Shown here piece by piece: positions 27,899 to 37,288 of a stretch of 64,000 nt of DNA (its first letter is position 1; every line of letters starts with the position of its first letter). The notes under the pieces were generated by a model. The model did no database searches, was not told where the DNA came from, and was given only the letters and a program-made list of their open reading frames with translations. The stretch is from Streptomyces sp. HB132. GTDB taxonomy: Bacteria > Actinomycetota > Actinomycetes > Streptomycetales > Streptomycetaceae. Location: assembly GCF_016909575.1 (NCBI RefSeq), contig NZ_JAFBGA010000004.1, forward strand, positions 310,001 through 374,000. The letters run 5' to 3'. A program made the position numbers and the translations under genes.

Positions 27899-29371
27899 GT
27901 GTTTTCTGTGTCTTCTGCGTCCACTTCGTCGTCGACGGCGGCGACGGAGGGCTCCCCAGGGAGCCGGAGTAAGGGCCGCGGTCTCGTCAGGGCGGCCGCC
28001 GCGATGCTGGCCACCGGGCTGGTCGCTGCGGGAACGATCGTCGGAGCGACGGCCGCCTCGGCCGCGCCGACGGACGAGACGGGCCAGCACCAGGGTGGTG
28101 CGGTCGCCGTACTGGACGGTCTGAAGACCTACGGCACCGCCCAGCTCGACACCGGCAAGGGCAACGAGCCCCAGGAGCTGCCCGCCGGCCTGTTCGAGAT
28201 GAAGGTCGACGGCGGCGGCACGATCCAGACGTACTGCATCGACTTCCACACGCCCACCAAGGACGGCGCGAAGTACCTGGAGACCCCCTGGGGCCAGTCT
28301 TCGCTCGGCGCCAACGACGACGCCGGCAAGGTGCGCTGGATCCTGCAGCACTCCTACCCGCAGGTCGACGACTTCGCGGCGCTCGCCAAGACGGCCGGTA
28401 CCGGCCAGCTCGACGCGAAGACCGCCGCCGCCGGCACCCAGGTCGCCATCTGGCGCTTCTCGGACAAGGCCGACGTGACGGCCAAGGACGAGAACGCCGA
28501 GAAGCTCGCCGACTGGCTGGAGGCGAACGCGCAGAACGTCGCGGAGCCCAAGGCGTCCGTGGGGCTGTCTCCGGCCGCGGTCTCCGGCAAGGCCGGTGAG
28601 AAGCTGGGTCCGATCACCGTCCACACCGACGCCGGCCAGGTCTCGGTGGCACCGCCCGCCGACGCCGCCGCCAGCGGGGTCCAGGTCACCGACAAGACCG
28701 GCAAGCCCGTCACCGAGGCCGCCGACGGCACCGACCTCTACTTCTCGGTCCCCGACGACGCCACCGACGGCTCCGCCTCGTTCTCCGTCCAGGCCTCCAC
28801 CTCCGTGCCCGTGGGCCGGGTCTTCGCCGGGCTGATCAAGAGCCAGACGATGATCCTCGCCGGCTCCAGCGAGTCGACCGTCTCCGCGACGGCGAGCGCC
28901 ACCTGGGCCGAGAAGGGTGCCGTCCCGGCGGTGACCGCCCAGAAGAACTGCGCCAAGGGCGGCGTCGACATCACCGCGAGCAACACCGGTGACGAGGCGT
29001 TCACCTTCGAGCTCGCCGGTACCGAGCACACCATCCCGGCCGGTGAGACCCGCACGGTGACCGTCCCGGTCGGCGAGGACGAGGCCTACGACTTCACGAT
29101 CACCGGTCCCGGCGGCTTCAGCAAGAACTTCAAGGGCGTCCTGGACTGCGAGACCGCCGGCACCCCCGCCCCGGGTGACGACGTGACCACCCAGACCGGC
29201 ACCGAGCCCACGCCGGCCCAGAGCGCCCCGAGCACCGAGGGTGACCTCGCGGCGACCGGCGGTTCCAGCGCCACCCCCGTCATCGCGGGTGTCGCCATCG
29301 CCCTCGTCGTCCTCGGCGGCGGCGCGGTCTTCATGCTCCGCAGGAAGAAGCCGCAGGGCAGCGGTGAGTGA
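27899..29371 (+). CDS. LAxTG-anchored surface protein with thioester (Cys-Gln) domain
   Basis: Secreted cell-wall protein of 490 residues. The signal peptide is long (hydrophobic 31-53, cleavage near ASAAPTDE). The thioester adhesin (TED/TQXA) domain has the Cys in TYCIDF (Cys113) and the partner Gln in GTQVAIWRF (Gln181), able to form an internal thioester that can react covalently with target amines. A Thr-rich stalk follows, then the sortase signal LAATG (450-454), a hydrophobic helix and a basic tail (LRRKKPQ), the form used by class E sortases. GTG start with GGAGGGGA five bases upstream. Confidence 0.9.
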   Translation: MFSVSSASTSSSTAATEGSPGSRSKGRGLVRAAAAMLATGLVAAGTIVGATAASAAPTDETGQHQGGAVAVLDGLKTYGTAQLDTGKGNEPQELPAGLFEMKVDGGGTIQTYCIDFHTPTKDGAKYLETPWGQSSLGANDDAGKVRWILQHSYPQVDDFAALAKTAGTGQLDAKTAAAGTQVAIWRFSDKADVTAKDENAEKLADWLEANAQNVAEPKASVGLSPAAVSGKAGEKLGPITVHTDAGQVSVAPPADAAASGVQVTDKTGKPVTEAADGTDLYFSVPDDATDGSASFSVQASTSVPVGRVFAGLIKSQTMILAGSSESTVSATASATWAEKGAVPAVTAQKNCAKGGVDITASNTGDEAFTFELAGTEHTIPAGETRTVTVPVGEDEAYDFTITGPGGFSKNFKGVLDCETAGTPAPGDDVTTQTGTEPTPAQSAPSTEGDLAATGGSSATPVIAGVAIALVVLGGGAVFMLRRKKPQGSGE

Positions 29372-29414
29372 CTGAGCACAGGCGCTGCCGGTGGTACGAG
29401 CGCCGGTGAAGTGT

Positions 29415-29456
29415 CGTGAAGAGCCCGGTACGGACCTCCGTGCCGGGCTCTTCACG
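29415..29456 (+). terminator. Long hairpin after the thioester surface protein gene
   Basis: A 19-bp stem with a single T-G pair: 29415-29433 pairs with 29438-29456 around the loop ACCT. It is one of the strongest rho-independent-like structures in the window and insulates ettA from the gene upstream. Confidence 0.88.
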
Positions 29457-29549
29457 TGCCCGGGGACCGGACGGGTTTCCGTCCGGGTGCGGGCGTCAGG
29501 CAAGATGGGTGTATCTACCCACACCTCTATTGCTGCCGGACGGTTTCTC

Positions 29550-31214
<1,665 letters not shown>

Positions 31215-31219
31215 TCGAG

Positions 31220-31642
31220 TTGGCCCGTCACATCTACAGCTGCCCGTTGCGCTGGTCGGACATGGATGCCTTCGGCCACGTGAACAACGTGGTCTTCCTC
31301 CGCTACCTGGAGGAGGCGCGCATCGACTTCATGTTCCGGCTGGCGCCGGGGGACGGCTCGCCGTCCTTCTCGGGCGGTTCCGTCGTGGCCCGGCACGAGA
31401 TCGACTACGTGCGCCCGCTGGTCCACCGGCACGCGCCGGTGACCGTCGAGTCCTGGGTCACGAAGATAACGGCCGCGTCCCTGACCATCGCCTACGAGGT
31501 CAAGGACCCCGAGCAGGTCTACGTACGGGCGTCGACGGTCGTCGTGCCCTACAACCTGGCCGAGGAGCGGCCCCGGCGGATCACCGCCGAGGAGAAGCTC
31601 TTCCTGCAGGAGTACCTCGACCAGGAGCCCGCCGCCGTATGA
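31220..31642 (+). CDS. Hotdog-fold acyl-CoA thioesterase
   Basis: 4-hydroxybenzoyl-CoA thioesterase/YbgC-type protein of 140 residues. It has the catalytic block WSDMDAFGHVNN (Asp16) and VARHEIDYVRPLVHRHAPV. It would hydrolyse an unidentified acyl-CoA. The TTG start has GCGAGG nine bases upstream, and it sits six bases after the ettA stop, so co-transcription with ettA is likely. Its stop overlaps the next gene (ATGA). Confidence 0.88.
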   Translation: MARHIYSCPLRWSDMDAFGHVNNVVFLRYLEEARIDFMFRLAPGDGSPSFSGGSVVARHEIDYVRPLVHRHAPVTVESWVTKITAASLTIAYEVKDPEQVYVRASTVVVPYNLAEERPRRITAEEKLFLQEYLDQEPAAV

Positions 31643-32334
31643 CAGTGCCTGTACGGTCGCTGCGGTTCGTCGACGCGAGGGAGGCGGCGGATCTCGCCGC
31701 CTTCCTCGGCCGGCTGCTCCACTACGACCGGGCCGCCGCCGTCCGCCTCCAGGCGGGCGGCGGCGCGCTCGCGGTCTTCGGCCGGCCGCCCTCCTTCGAG
31801 GTCCTCGCCATCCGCACGGTCCGTCTTTCCGGCGTGCACGACTTCGACGTCACGGTCTCGGCCGGTGAACTCCTCGAATCGCTGAACACGGAGGAGGCCG
31901 GCGCACAAGCCGGTACGGGCGCCCTGCCGACGCCCGTCACCGGACCTCCGTGGGCCGGGATGCTGCCGCCACGCGGCGGCTGGCAGGAGCGCCCCGGGCT
32001 GCCGGGGCCCGTCGACCTGCGCACCGAACTCACCGGCGCCGTGGCCGAGTTCCGGGCCCGCGACGCCGCACTGCCCGAGGACCGGCGCACCCGGGCGGAA
32101 CGCGATCTGATCGGCCACGACATCTGGTCCCGGACGGTCGGGGACACGGAGCTTCCGCTGCGCGCGGTGCACGCCGCGCAGTCCCTCGGCTTCCTGCGCC
32201 CGGCACCCGACTTCCCGGTCGCGCTGCTCACGGCGGGATCCTGGCTGCGGCTGCGCACCCCGTTCGGCTCGATCGCACTACGGGGTGCCGGTGGCGGCCT
32301 CGGCACGCTCGCCGTGACGGTCGGGACCGTCTGA
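31639..32334 (+). CDS. Hypothetical actinobacterial protein
   Basis: Soluble protein of 231 residues with no recognised domain. The N-terminal half resembles a small alpha/beta module (LRFVDAREAADLAAFLGRLL, AAAVRLQAGGGALAVFGRPP). A Pro/Gly-rich middle and a helical part with RAERDLIGHDIWSRT follow, and the C-terminus is beta-rich (LRTPFGSIALRGAGGG). It overlaps the thioesterase stop by four bases, so it is the third member of an ettA-thioesterase unit. Its function is not known. Confidence 0.75.
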   Translation: MTVPVRSLRFVDAREAADLAAFLGRLLHYDRAAAVRLQAGGGALAVFGRPPSFEVLAIRTVRLSGVHDFDVTVSAGELLESLNTEEAGAQAGTGALPTPVTGPPWAGMLPPRGGWQERPGLPGPVDLRTELTGAVAEFRARDAALPEDRRTRAERDLIGHDIWSRTVGDTELPLRAVHAAQSLGFLRPAPDFPVALLTAGSWLRLRTPFGSIALRGAGGGLGTLAVTVGTV

Positions 32335-32409
32335 GGCAGCCGATGCCTGCCCGCCTCCGGCATCATCCGGTGGCCGTCCCCCGGTACGGCCTGCGGGCAG
32401 CCCGTCGGC

Positions 32410-32814
32410 TCAGCCCGCGGTGTTGATCATCGAGGCGGCGGCGTAGGTGAGGTAGTCCCACAACTGCCGCTCGTGCTCGGGGGAGAGGCCGAGTTCGTCG
32501 AGCGCCACCCGCATGTGCCGGAGCCAGGCGTCGTGCGCCGCCCTGTCCACCTGGAACGGGGCGTGCCGCATCCGCAGCCGGGGATGTCCCCGCTGGTCGC
32601 TGTAGGTGCGCGGGCCACCCCAGTACTGCATCAGGAACAGCGCGAACCGCTCCTCGGCCGGGCCCAGGTCCGCCTCCGGGTACATCGGCCGCAGCAACGG
32701 GTCGTCGGCTACGCCCTGGTAGAAGCGGTGGACCAGGCGCCGGAACGTCTCCTCGCCGCCGACCTGCTCGTAGAAGGTCTGCTCCTGAAGCGTGTCGCGC
32801 GGAATCTCTGTCAC
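32410..32814 (-). CDS. glbO: Group II truncated haemoglobin
   Basis: Globin of 134 residues with the two-over-two fold. Visible landmarks are Tyr32 (helix B, RFYQGV), the Phe/Tyr-rich EERFALFLMQYWGG, the proximal His84 in RHAPF and Trp97 in HDAWLRH, a hallmark of group II. It probably binds O2 or NO in the cytosol. It is monocistronic, separated from the upstream FHA gene by a long palindrome. Confidence 0.92.
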   Translation of the reverse strand: MTEIPRDTLQEQTFYEQVGGEETFRRLVHRFYQGVADDPLLRPMYPEADLGPAEERFALFLMQYWGGPRTYSDQRGHPRLRMRHAPFQVDRAAHDAWLRHMRVALDELGLSPEHERQLWDYLTYAAASMINTAG

Positions 32815-32830
32815 CCGTCCATCGTCGCAG

Positions 32831-32882
32831 ACGCACCGGCCGAGGACCGGGGTCCTAGGACCCCGGTCCTCGGCCGGTGCGT
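32831..32882. terminator. 52-bp perfect palindrome
   Basis: The left 26 bases (32831-32856) are the exact reverse complement of the right 26 (32857-32882), with no spacer and the centre at CCTAGG. As RNA it folds to about 24 bp with a CUAG loop. It lies 18 bases beyond the FHA gene stop on the leftward strand and 16 bases before the glbO start, so the main reading is an unusually strong terminator. Confidence 0.85.
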
Positions 32883-32900
32883 GTCCTCGTGTTCACCGGA

Positions 32901-34247
32901 TCAGTCGCGGCGGACCGTGATCGTCGTCCAGGCCCCGACGTGCACCTGGTCGCCGTCCTGGAGCGGTACGGGGACGTAGGGCTGGATCGGGTCCTCGGCG
33001 CCGTTGAGCGTCGTGCCGTTGGTGGAGTTCTGGTCGACGACGGCCCAGCTGCCGTCCGGCTGCTGCACCAGCACGGCGTGCTGGTGCGAGACACCCGGGT
33101 CCTCCGGCGGTACGGCCAGATCGATGTCGGGGGCCTCGCCGGTGCTGTGCCGGCGCCTGCCGATGGTGATCTGGCTGCCGGTGAGCGGAAGACGCTGCTC
33201 CGGCGAGTACGCGGGCAGGTTGAGCCCGGTCGCCTCCGGGCCGCTGCGCTGCATCATCGCCAGGAAGTAGTCGCGGTCCGGGGCGATGACCGCCGTCCAG
33301 CCGCCCGGCCCCTGGCCCGGTCCTCCCTGGGCGGGACCCTGACCGGGGAACTGCTGCTGCGGAGGCTGCGGAACCTGGTGACCCTGTGGCGCCTGCGGAC
33401 CCTGCGGACCCTGCTGGAAGGCACCCGGAGGTCCCGGAGGCTGCTGCTGCGAGGGCGGCGGCAGCATCCAGTCGTCGTCGCCACCGGGCCCCGGCGCCTG
33501 CGGCCGCTGAGGCGCCGGCGGCGCGGACTGCTGCTGGAACGACGGCGGCGGCGGCCCCTGCCGCTGCGGCTCGAACGGCGAGGACGGGCCGTCCTGCCGG
33601 CCGGGACCCTGCTGGCCCGGGATCTGCTGCCCCGGCTGCCCCTGCGGCTCGAACGGCGACGGGGGGCCCTGCGGGCTCCTGCCCTGCGCCTCGAACGGGG
33701 ACGAAGACTGCTGCTGGAACGAGGGCGGAGGAGGCGGCCCCTGCTGGAAGGACGGCGGAGGCGGCGGCGGACCCGGGCGGCCCCCCTGTTCCGGCGAGAG
33801 CGGCTCGGCCGGCCGGTTCATCTGCGAAGGCCGGGAACCCTGGTACTCGAACGGGTCCCGCTGCTGCTGCGCGGGACCCTGCTGCTGCGGTGGCGGCGGG
33901 CCCTGCTGCGCCTGGAAGCCCGGCGGCAGATTCAGGCCCGGCGCAGGGCCGCCCGCGCCGCCCTGCGGGGCCAGCGGGGTGTAGGACGTCGCCGTGTTCG
34001 TGAGGAAGTTCCAGCGGCACTCCTCGCAGTACGGCGCCATCGCCTCACGCGGGGTGCGGCACTGCGGGCAGAGCTCGGCCTGCGCGGTCGGCTGCCCGGC
34101 CCCCGGCCCCTGCGGGTAGCCGTAGGCGGGCGGGGAAGGCGGCGGCGGAACCGCGCCCGAGGGCGCGCCCGTCCCGGCCATGCGGTGTCCGCAGACCTCG
34201 CACCAGTCCTCGGAACCCGACTGGTGTCCGTTCGGGCATGTCGGCAT
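32901..34247 (-). CDS. FHA domain protein with N-terminal zinc ribbons
   Basis: Protein of 448 residues. The N-terminus has two zinc-ribbon-like pairs (CPNGHQSGSEDWCEVCG and CPQCRTPREAMAPYCEECR). A long Pro/Gln/Gly-rich disordered region spans about 115-320. The C-terminal FHA domain (about 350-445) carries ITIGRRRHSTGEAPDIDL, VSHQHAVLV and NSTNGTTLN, the phosphothreonine-binding surface. It ends the leftward kinase-phosphatase block and probably binds phosphorylated partners of the PknG-like kinase. I chose the ATG at 34247, preceded by GAGGGGGAAG, rather than the longer open frame. Confidence 0.87.
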   Translation of the reverse strand: MPTCPNGHQSGSEDWCEVCGHRMAGTGAPSGAVPPPPSPPAYGYPQGPGAGQPTAQAELCPQCRTPREAMAPYCEECRWNFLTNTATSYTPLAPQGGAGGPAPGLNLPPGFQAQQGPPPPQQQGPAQQQRDPFEYQGSRPSQMNRPAEPLSPEQGGRPGPPPPPPSFQQGPPPPPSFQQQSSSPFEAQGRSPQGPPSPFEPQGQPGQQIPGQQGPGRQDGPSSPFEPQRQGPPPPSFQQQSAPPAPQRPQAPGPGGDDDWMLPPPSQQQPPGPPGAFQQGPQGPQAPQGHQVPQPPQQQFPGQGPAQGGPGQGPGGWTAVIAPDRDYFLAMMQRSGPEATGLNLPAYSPEQRLPLTGSQITIGRRRHSTGEAPDIDLAVPPEDPGVSHQHAVLVQQPDGSWAVVDQNSTNGTTLNGAEDPIQPYVPVPLQDGDQVHVGAWTTITVRRD

Positions 34248-34369
34248 GTCGGCGCTTCCCCCTCTCCTCGTCCGGCCCGGAGGCCGCCATGCTGTCCGGT
34301 GCACCGTCCGGTCGGCCGGAACGGCTTTCCGCGCGGTGCCCCGTCGTCGTGTGGTTGTCGTCCGTGTCG

Positions 34370-35731
34370 CTACTTCTTGACGCGAACCGTCTTGGTCGAG
34401 CGCGTTTCGAGTGTCATCTCGTCCGCTTCCGCGACCCTCGCTTTCAGTCGCACAGTACCTGTCGCCGCATCGACGACGTCGACCACCTTCGAAAGCAGTT
34501 TCGCAGTATCCGCGTTTCCGGAAGCCGACGCGAGCTGCACCGCACGGCCCAGTTTCGCCGTCGCGCCGCCGAAGTCTCCCGATTTACGCGCATCCAGTCC
34601 CTGCTGGATCACTTGCGCCAGTTCCGCCTGCCCCGTGTAGTGCGCCACCTGCGGGTTGATCGACGTCGACGCGGCCGTGTCGTCCGTCCACACGGCCCGT
34701 ACGAGACCCTGGGAGAGGGTCTGCGGGACGCCGTCGTCCGGCGGGGGCGGCAGGATCAGCGAAACCCGTGCCGCCAGCATCTCCTGGCCGATCCCGGCCT
34801 CCGGAACCCGGACGCACACGTGGTAGTCCCGGGACTCGTCGCCCCAGGAGCCGGTCGGGTAGTCACCGGCGCGCGGCCCCGCCACGGTGCGGCGGCCGGT
34901 CAGCTCGGCGACCGCCGGTGCCACCTGCTTGACGAACACGATCTCGACACCGACGGGCGTCCAGAGCCGCAGCGCGACATCCGCGACCTCCTTGCCCATC
35001 GCGTTCTCCATCATCCGCGTGAAGTCCGCGGCGAGACCCGCCGGATCGGCGACGATGTCCGCCGTGCCGAGCAGGGCGGAGGCGATCGCTGTGACTTCTT
35101 TCACCTCCCAGTCGGTGCCCACACCTCTCGCGTCACAGGTGAACCGGCCCGCACAGGAGTCCAGAGCGGCCCGCAGGTCCTCCGGGGACTCGTGCTCGTT
35201 GCGCCCGTCGGTGAGGAGGATGCCGTGCCGGATGTCCACCTCGGATGCCCCGAGCAGCCGGTCCGCCAGCCTCAGCCAGGTCCCGATCGCGGTGCCCCCG
35301 CCCGCGCTCAGCCGGCGCAGGGCCTCCTTCGCCTGGGCCTTGGTCCCCGGGGTGGCCGTGGCCAGCTGCCCGTTGCCCGGGTAGACGTCCTTGGCCGTGT
35401 GCGTTCCCGCGACGACGGCGAACCGTGTGCCGTCCCGCAGGGTGTCCACGGCCGCCGCCGTCGCGTCGCGTGCGTTGCGCATCTTCGTCGGCGGGTAGTC
35501 CATCGAGCCCGAACAGTCGACCATGAGCACCACGGCGGCGCCGGGGGCCCGCCCCGCGACACGTGCGGCCGCAGGGGCGCCGTCGGCCAGTGGCACACCG
35601 CCGGTCGTACCCCCGCCGGTGGAGGTGACGGTGATGATCGCGTTGACGTCGCGGCCGCCCTCGGGGAGGAACTCGTTCTGGTACACCTCGACGGAGAACT
35701 GCGGCACGCTGGACTTGGAGAAGTTGGCCAT
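34370..35731 (-). CDS. VWA domain protein (signalling locus)
   Basis: Cytoplasmic protein of 453 residues. An N-terminal beta region (MANFSKSSVPQFSVEVYQNE) leads to a VWA domain with MIDAS motif VDCSGSMDYP near 92, then beta-rich and helical C-terminal parts. The C-terminal helix block (ARKSGDFGGATAKLGRAVQL) resembles a tetratricopeptide-like unit. There is no signal peptide. AAGGAG is eight bases before the chosen ATG. It lies between the PP2C and FHA genes and is likely a scaffold for the phospho-signalling proteins. Confidence 0.82.
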   Translation of the reverse strand: MANFSKSSVPQFSVEVYQNEFLPEGGRDVNAIITVTSTGGGTTGGVPLADGAPAAARVAGRAPGAAVVLMVDCSGSMDYPPTKMRNARDATAAAVDTLRDGTRFAVVAGTHTAKDVYPGNGQLATATPGTKAQAKEALRRLSAGGGTAIGTWLRLADRLLGASEVDIRHGILLTDGRNEHESPEDLRAALDSCAGRFTCDARGVGTDWEVKEVTAIASALLGTADIVADPAGLAADFTRMMENAMGKEVADVALRLWTPVGVEIVFVKQVAPAVAELTGRRTVAGPRAGDYPTGSWGDESRDYHVCVRVPEAGIGQEMLAARVSLILPPPPDDGVPQTLSQGLVRAVWTDDTAASTSINPQVAHYTGQAELAQVIQQGLDARKSGDFGGATAKLGRAVQLASASGNADTAKLLSKVVDVVDAATGTVRLKARVAEADEMTLETRSTKTVRVKK

Positions 35732-35897
35732 CTCATCGGCTCCTTGAGGCACCACGTGTGTCGGAAGAGGACAGCGGTGACGAAAACAGAGGTGCGGACA
35801 GGTTCAGGGCGCGGGACACGAGGCGCGGCACTTGACGGGCGCGGGGCGCGCGGGGACGGGGCGGAGCGCCGAGGGGGCGGCGGCGGACCGCTCACGC

Positions 35898-37286
35898 TCA
35901 GGCGGATCCTGCCCCTCGCGCCGCGATGGCGAACGGCAGCAGCGCCACTGTTACGTTGTCGTGGCCCCCGCCGTCGAGGGCGTGACCGACCAGCACCTGG
36001 GCGCTGTGCAGCGGCCGTTCACACGCGTCGGACGGCACGGCCGCGGCCATCTCCGCCGGCGACTCCGCGTAGTTCCACAGGCCGTCGGTGCACACCACCA
36101 CCAGACCGGCCCGGTCGGGCTTGAAGGACGCGGTGTGCGGCTCCAGTTCGTACGCGTCGGCGCCGAGCCAGCCCGTGATGGCGTGGGCGCGCTCGTCGGC
36201 GTACGCCTCCGCCTCGTTCATCAGACCGGCCGCCACCATCTGCGCGGCCCAGGAGTCGTCCTCGGTGAGCCGGGCCGGCGGCTGGGACCGGTCCTCGGGG
36301 ATCCAGTAGACACGGCTGTCGCCGACCCAGCCGATGATCAGCAGACCGCCCGCCATGATCGCCCCGACCAGGGTGCACGCCGGGGCGTTCTGATGACGGT
36401 GCTGGTCGTGCTCCAGCGCCTGACCGGGCTCCTGCGCAAGCGCGTTGACGGCCTCGGACGCGGCCATGATCGCCTCGTGCATGGCCTGCTGCGGATGCGA
36501 GCCGCGCGGCAGCGATTCCAGCAGTGACTCGTTGGCGGCGGCCGCCGCGGCGGCCGAGGCCTCGTCGGGACGGCTCGCCGACGAGACGCCGTCGCAGACG
36601 ATGGCGACGACGGCCGGTGAGCCGTCCGGCAGGGCGGTGCAGGACACCGCGAACGCGTCCTCGTTGCGGTGATGGCGCAGGCCCCGGTCGCTGACCGCCG
36701 CCACCGCACCGAGCTCCTGCTCCATGTGGTCGCGCTCGCGGGGCTGGGCATGGCCGCAGTTCTCGCAGTAGCCGTCGGTGTCCACCCGGCCTGAGCGGCA
36801 GGCCACGCAGACCTTCGCGCCGGCCGCCGAGGCACCGGCGGCCGCGTGCTCCGCGGTGCGGGGATCGGGCGCGGCCAGCTCGAAGTCACCCGAGGCTTCG
36901 CCCGAGGCGTCGCCCGGGCCGTCCGGGGCCGCGCCCTTCGGGGAGCCCGAGCCCGGCTCGTCGAAGCGGACCGCTGCCCGGTCGGCGGTGGGCAGGGGCC
37001 TTCCGCCGGAGTCCACGCCGGGGAGGTCGGCGGGCCGGTGCGTGGGCGCAGGCACATCGGAGCTGTCCGTCGCGGAGGCGCGCGGCCACTCCACCGCCCC
37101 GGCCGCCTCGGGCGAACCTGCGCCCTGCGCGGGGACGGTGATGGCGACGGTCGGACGGTCGGCGGGAGGCGAGGGCACTGCCGAGAGGTCGTACCCGCAG
37201 CCTCCGCAGAACAGGTCGCCCGACTCCAGCGGTTCCTCGCAGCTGGGGCACCCCGGCAAGGAGGCCTGCTGGTGGCTCTGTGACAT
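35898..37286 (-). CDS. PP2C-family Ser/Thr phosphatase with zinc ribbons
   Basis: Protein of about 462 residues. Zinc ribbons occur at the N-terminus (CPSCEEPLESGDLFCGGCG) and before the enzyme domain (CVACRSGRVDTDGYCENCG). The PP2C domain (about 195-455) has metal and catalytic motifs VSDRGLRHHRNEDAF, AIVCDGVSS, VGDSRVYW, LVVCTDGLW and GHDNVTVALL. It should dephosphorylate targets of the adjacent PknG-like kinase. The ATG at 37286 is used; a GTG two codons earlier overlaps the kinase stop (GTGA), so kinase and phosphatase are translationally coupled. Confidence 0.9.
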   Translation of the reverse strand: MSQSHQQASLPGCPSCEEPLESGDLFCGGCGYDLSAVPSPPADRPTVAITVPAQGAGSPEAAGAVEWPRASATDSSDVPAPTHRPADLPGVDSGGRPLPTADRAAVRFDEPGSGSPKGAAPDGPGDASGEASGDFELAAPDPRTAEHAAAGASAAGAKVCVACRSGRVDTDGYCENCGHAQPRERDHMEQELGAVAAVSDRGLRHHRNEDAFAVSCTALPDGSPAVVAIVCDGVSSASRPDEASAAAAAAANESLLESLPRGSHPQQAMHEAIMAASEAVNALAQEPGQALEHDQHRHQNAPACTLVGAIMAGGLLIIGWVGDSRVYWIPEDRSQPPARLTEDDSWAAQMVAAGLMNEAEAYADERAHAITGWLGADAYELEPHTASFKPDRAGLVVVCTDGLWNYAESPAEMAAAVPSDACERPLHSAQVLVGHALDGGGHDNVTVALLPFAIAARGAGSA

Positions 37287-37288
37287 CT

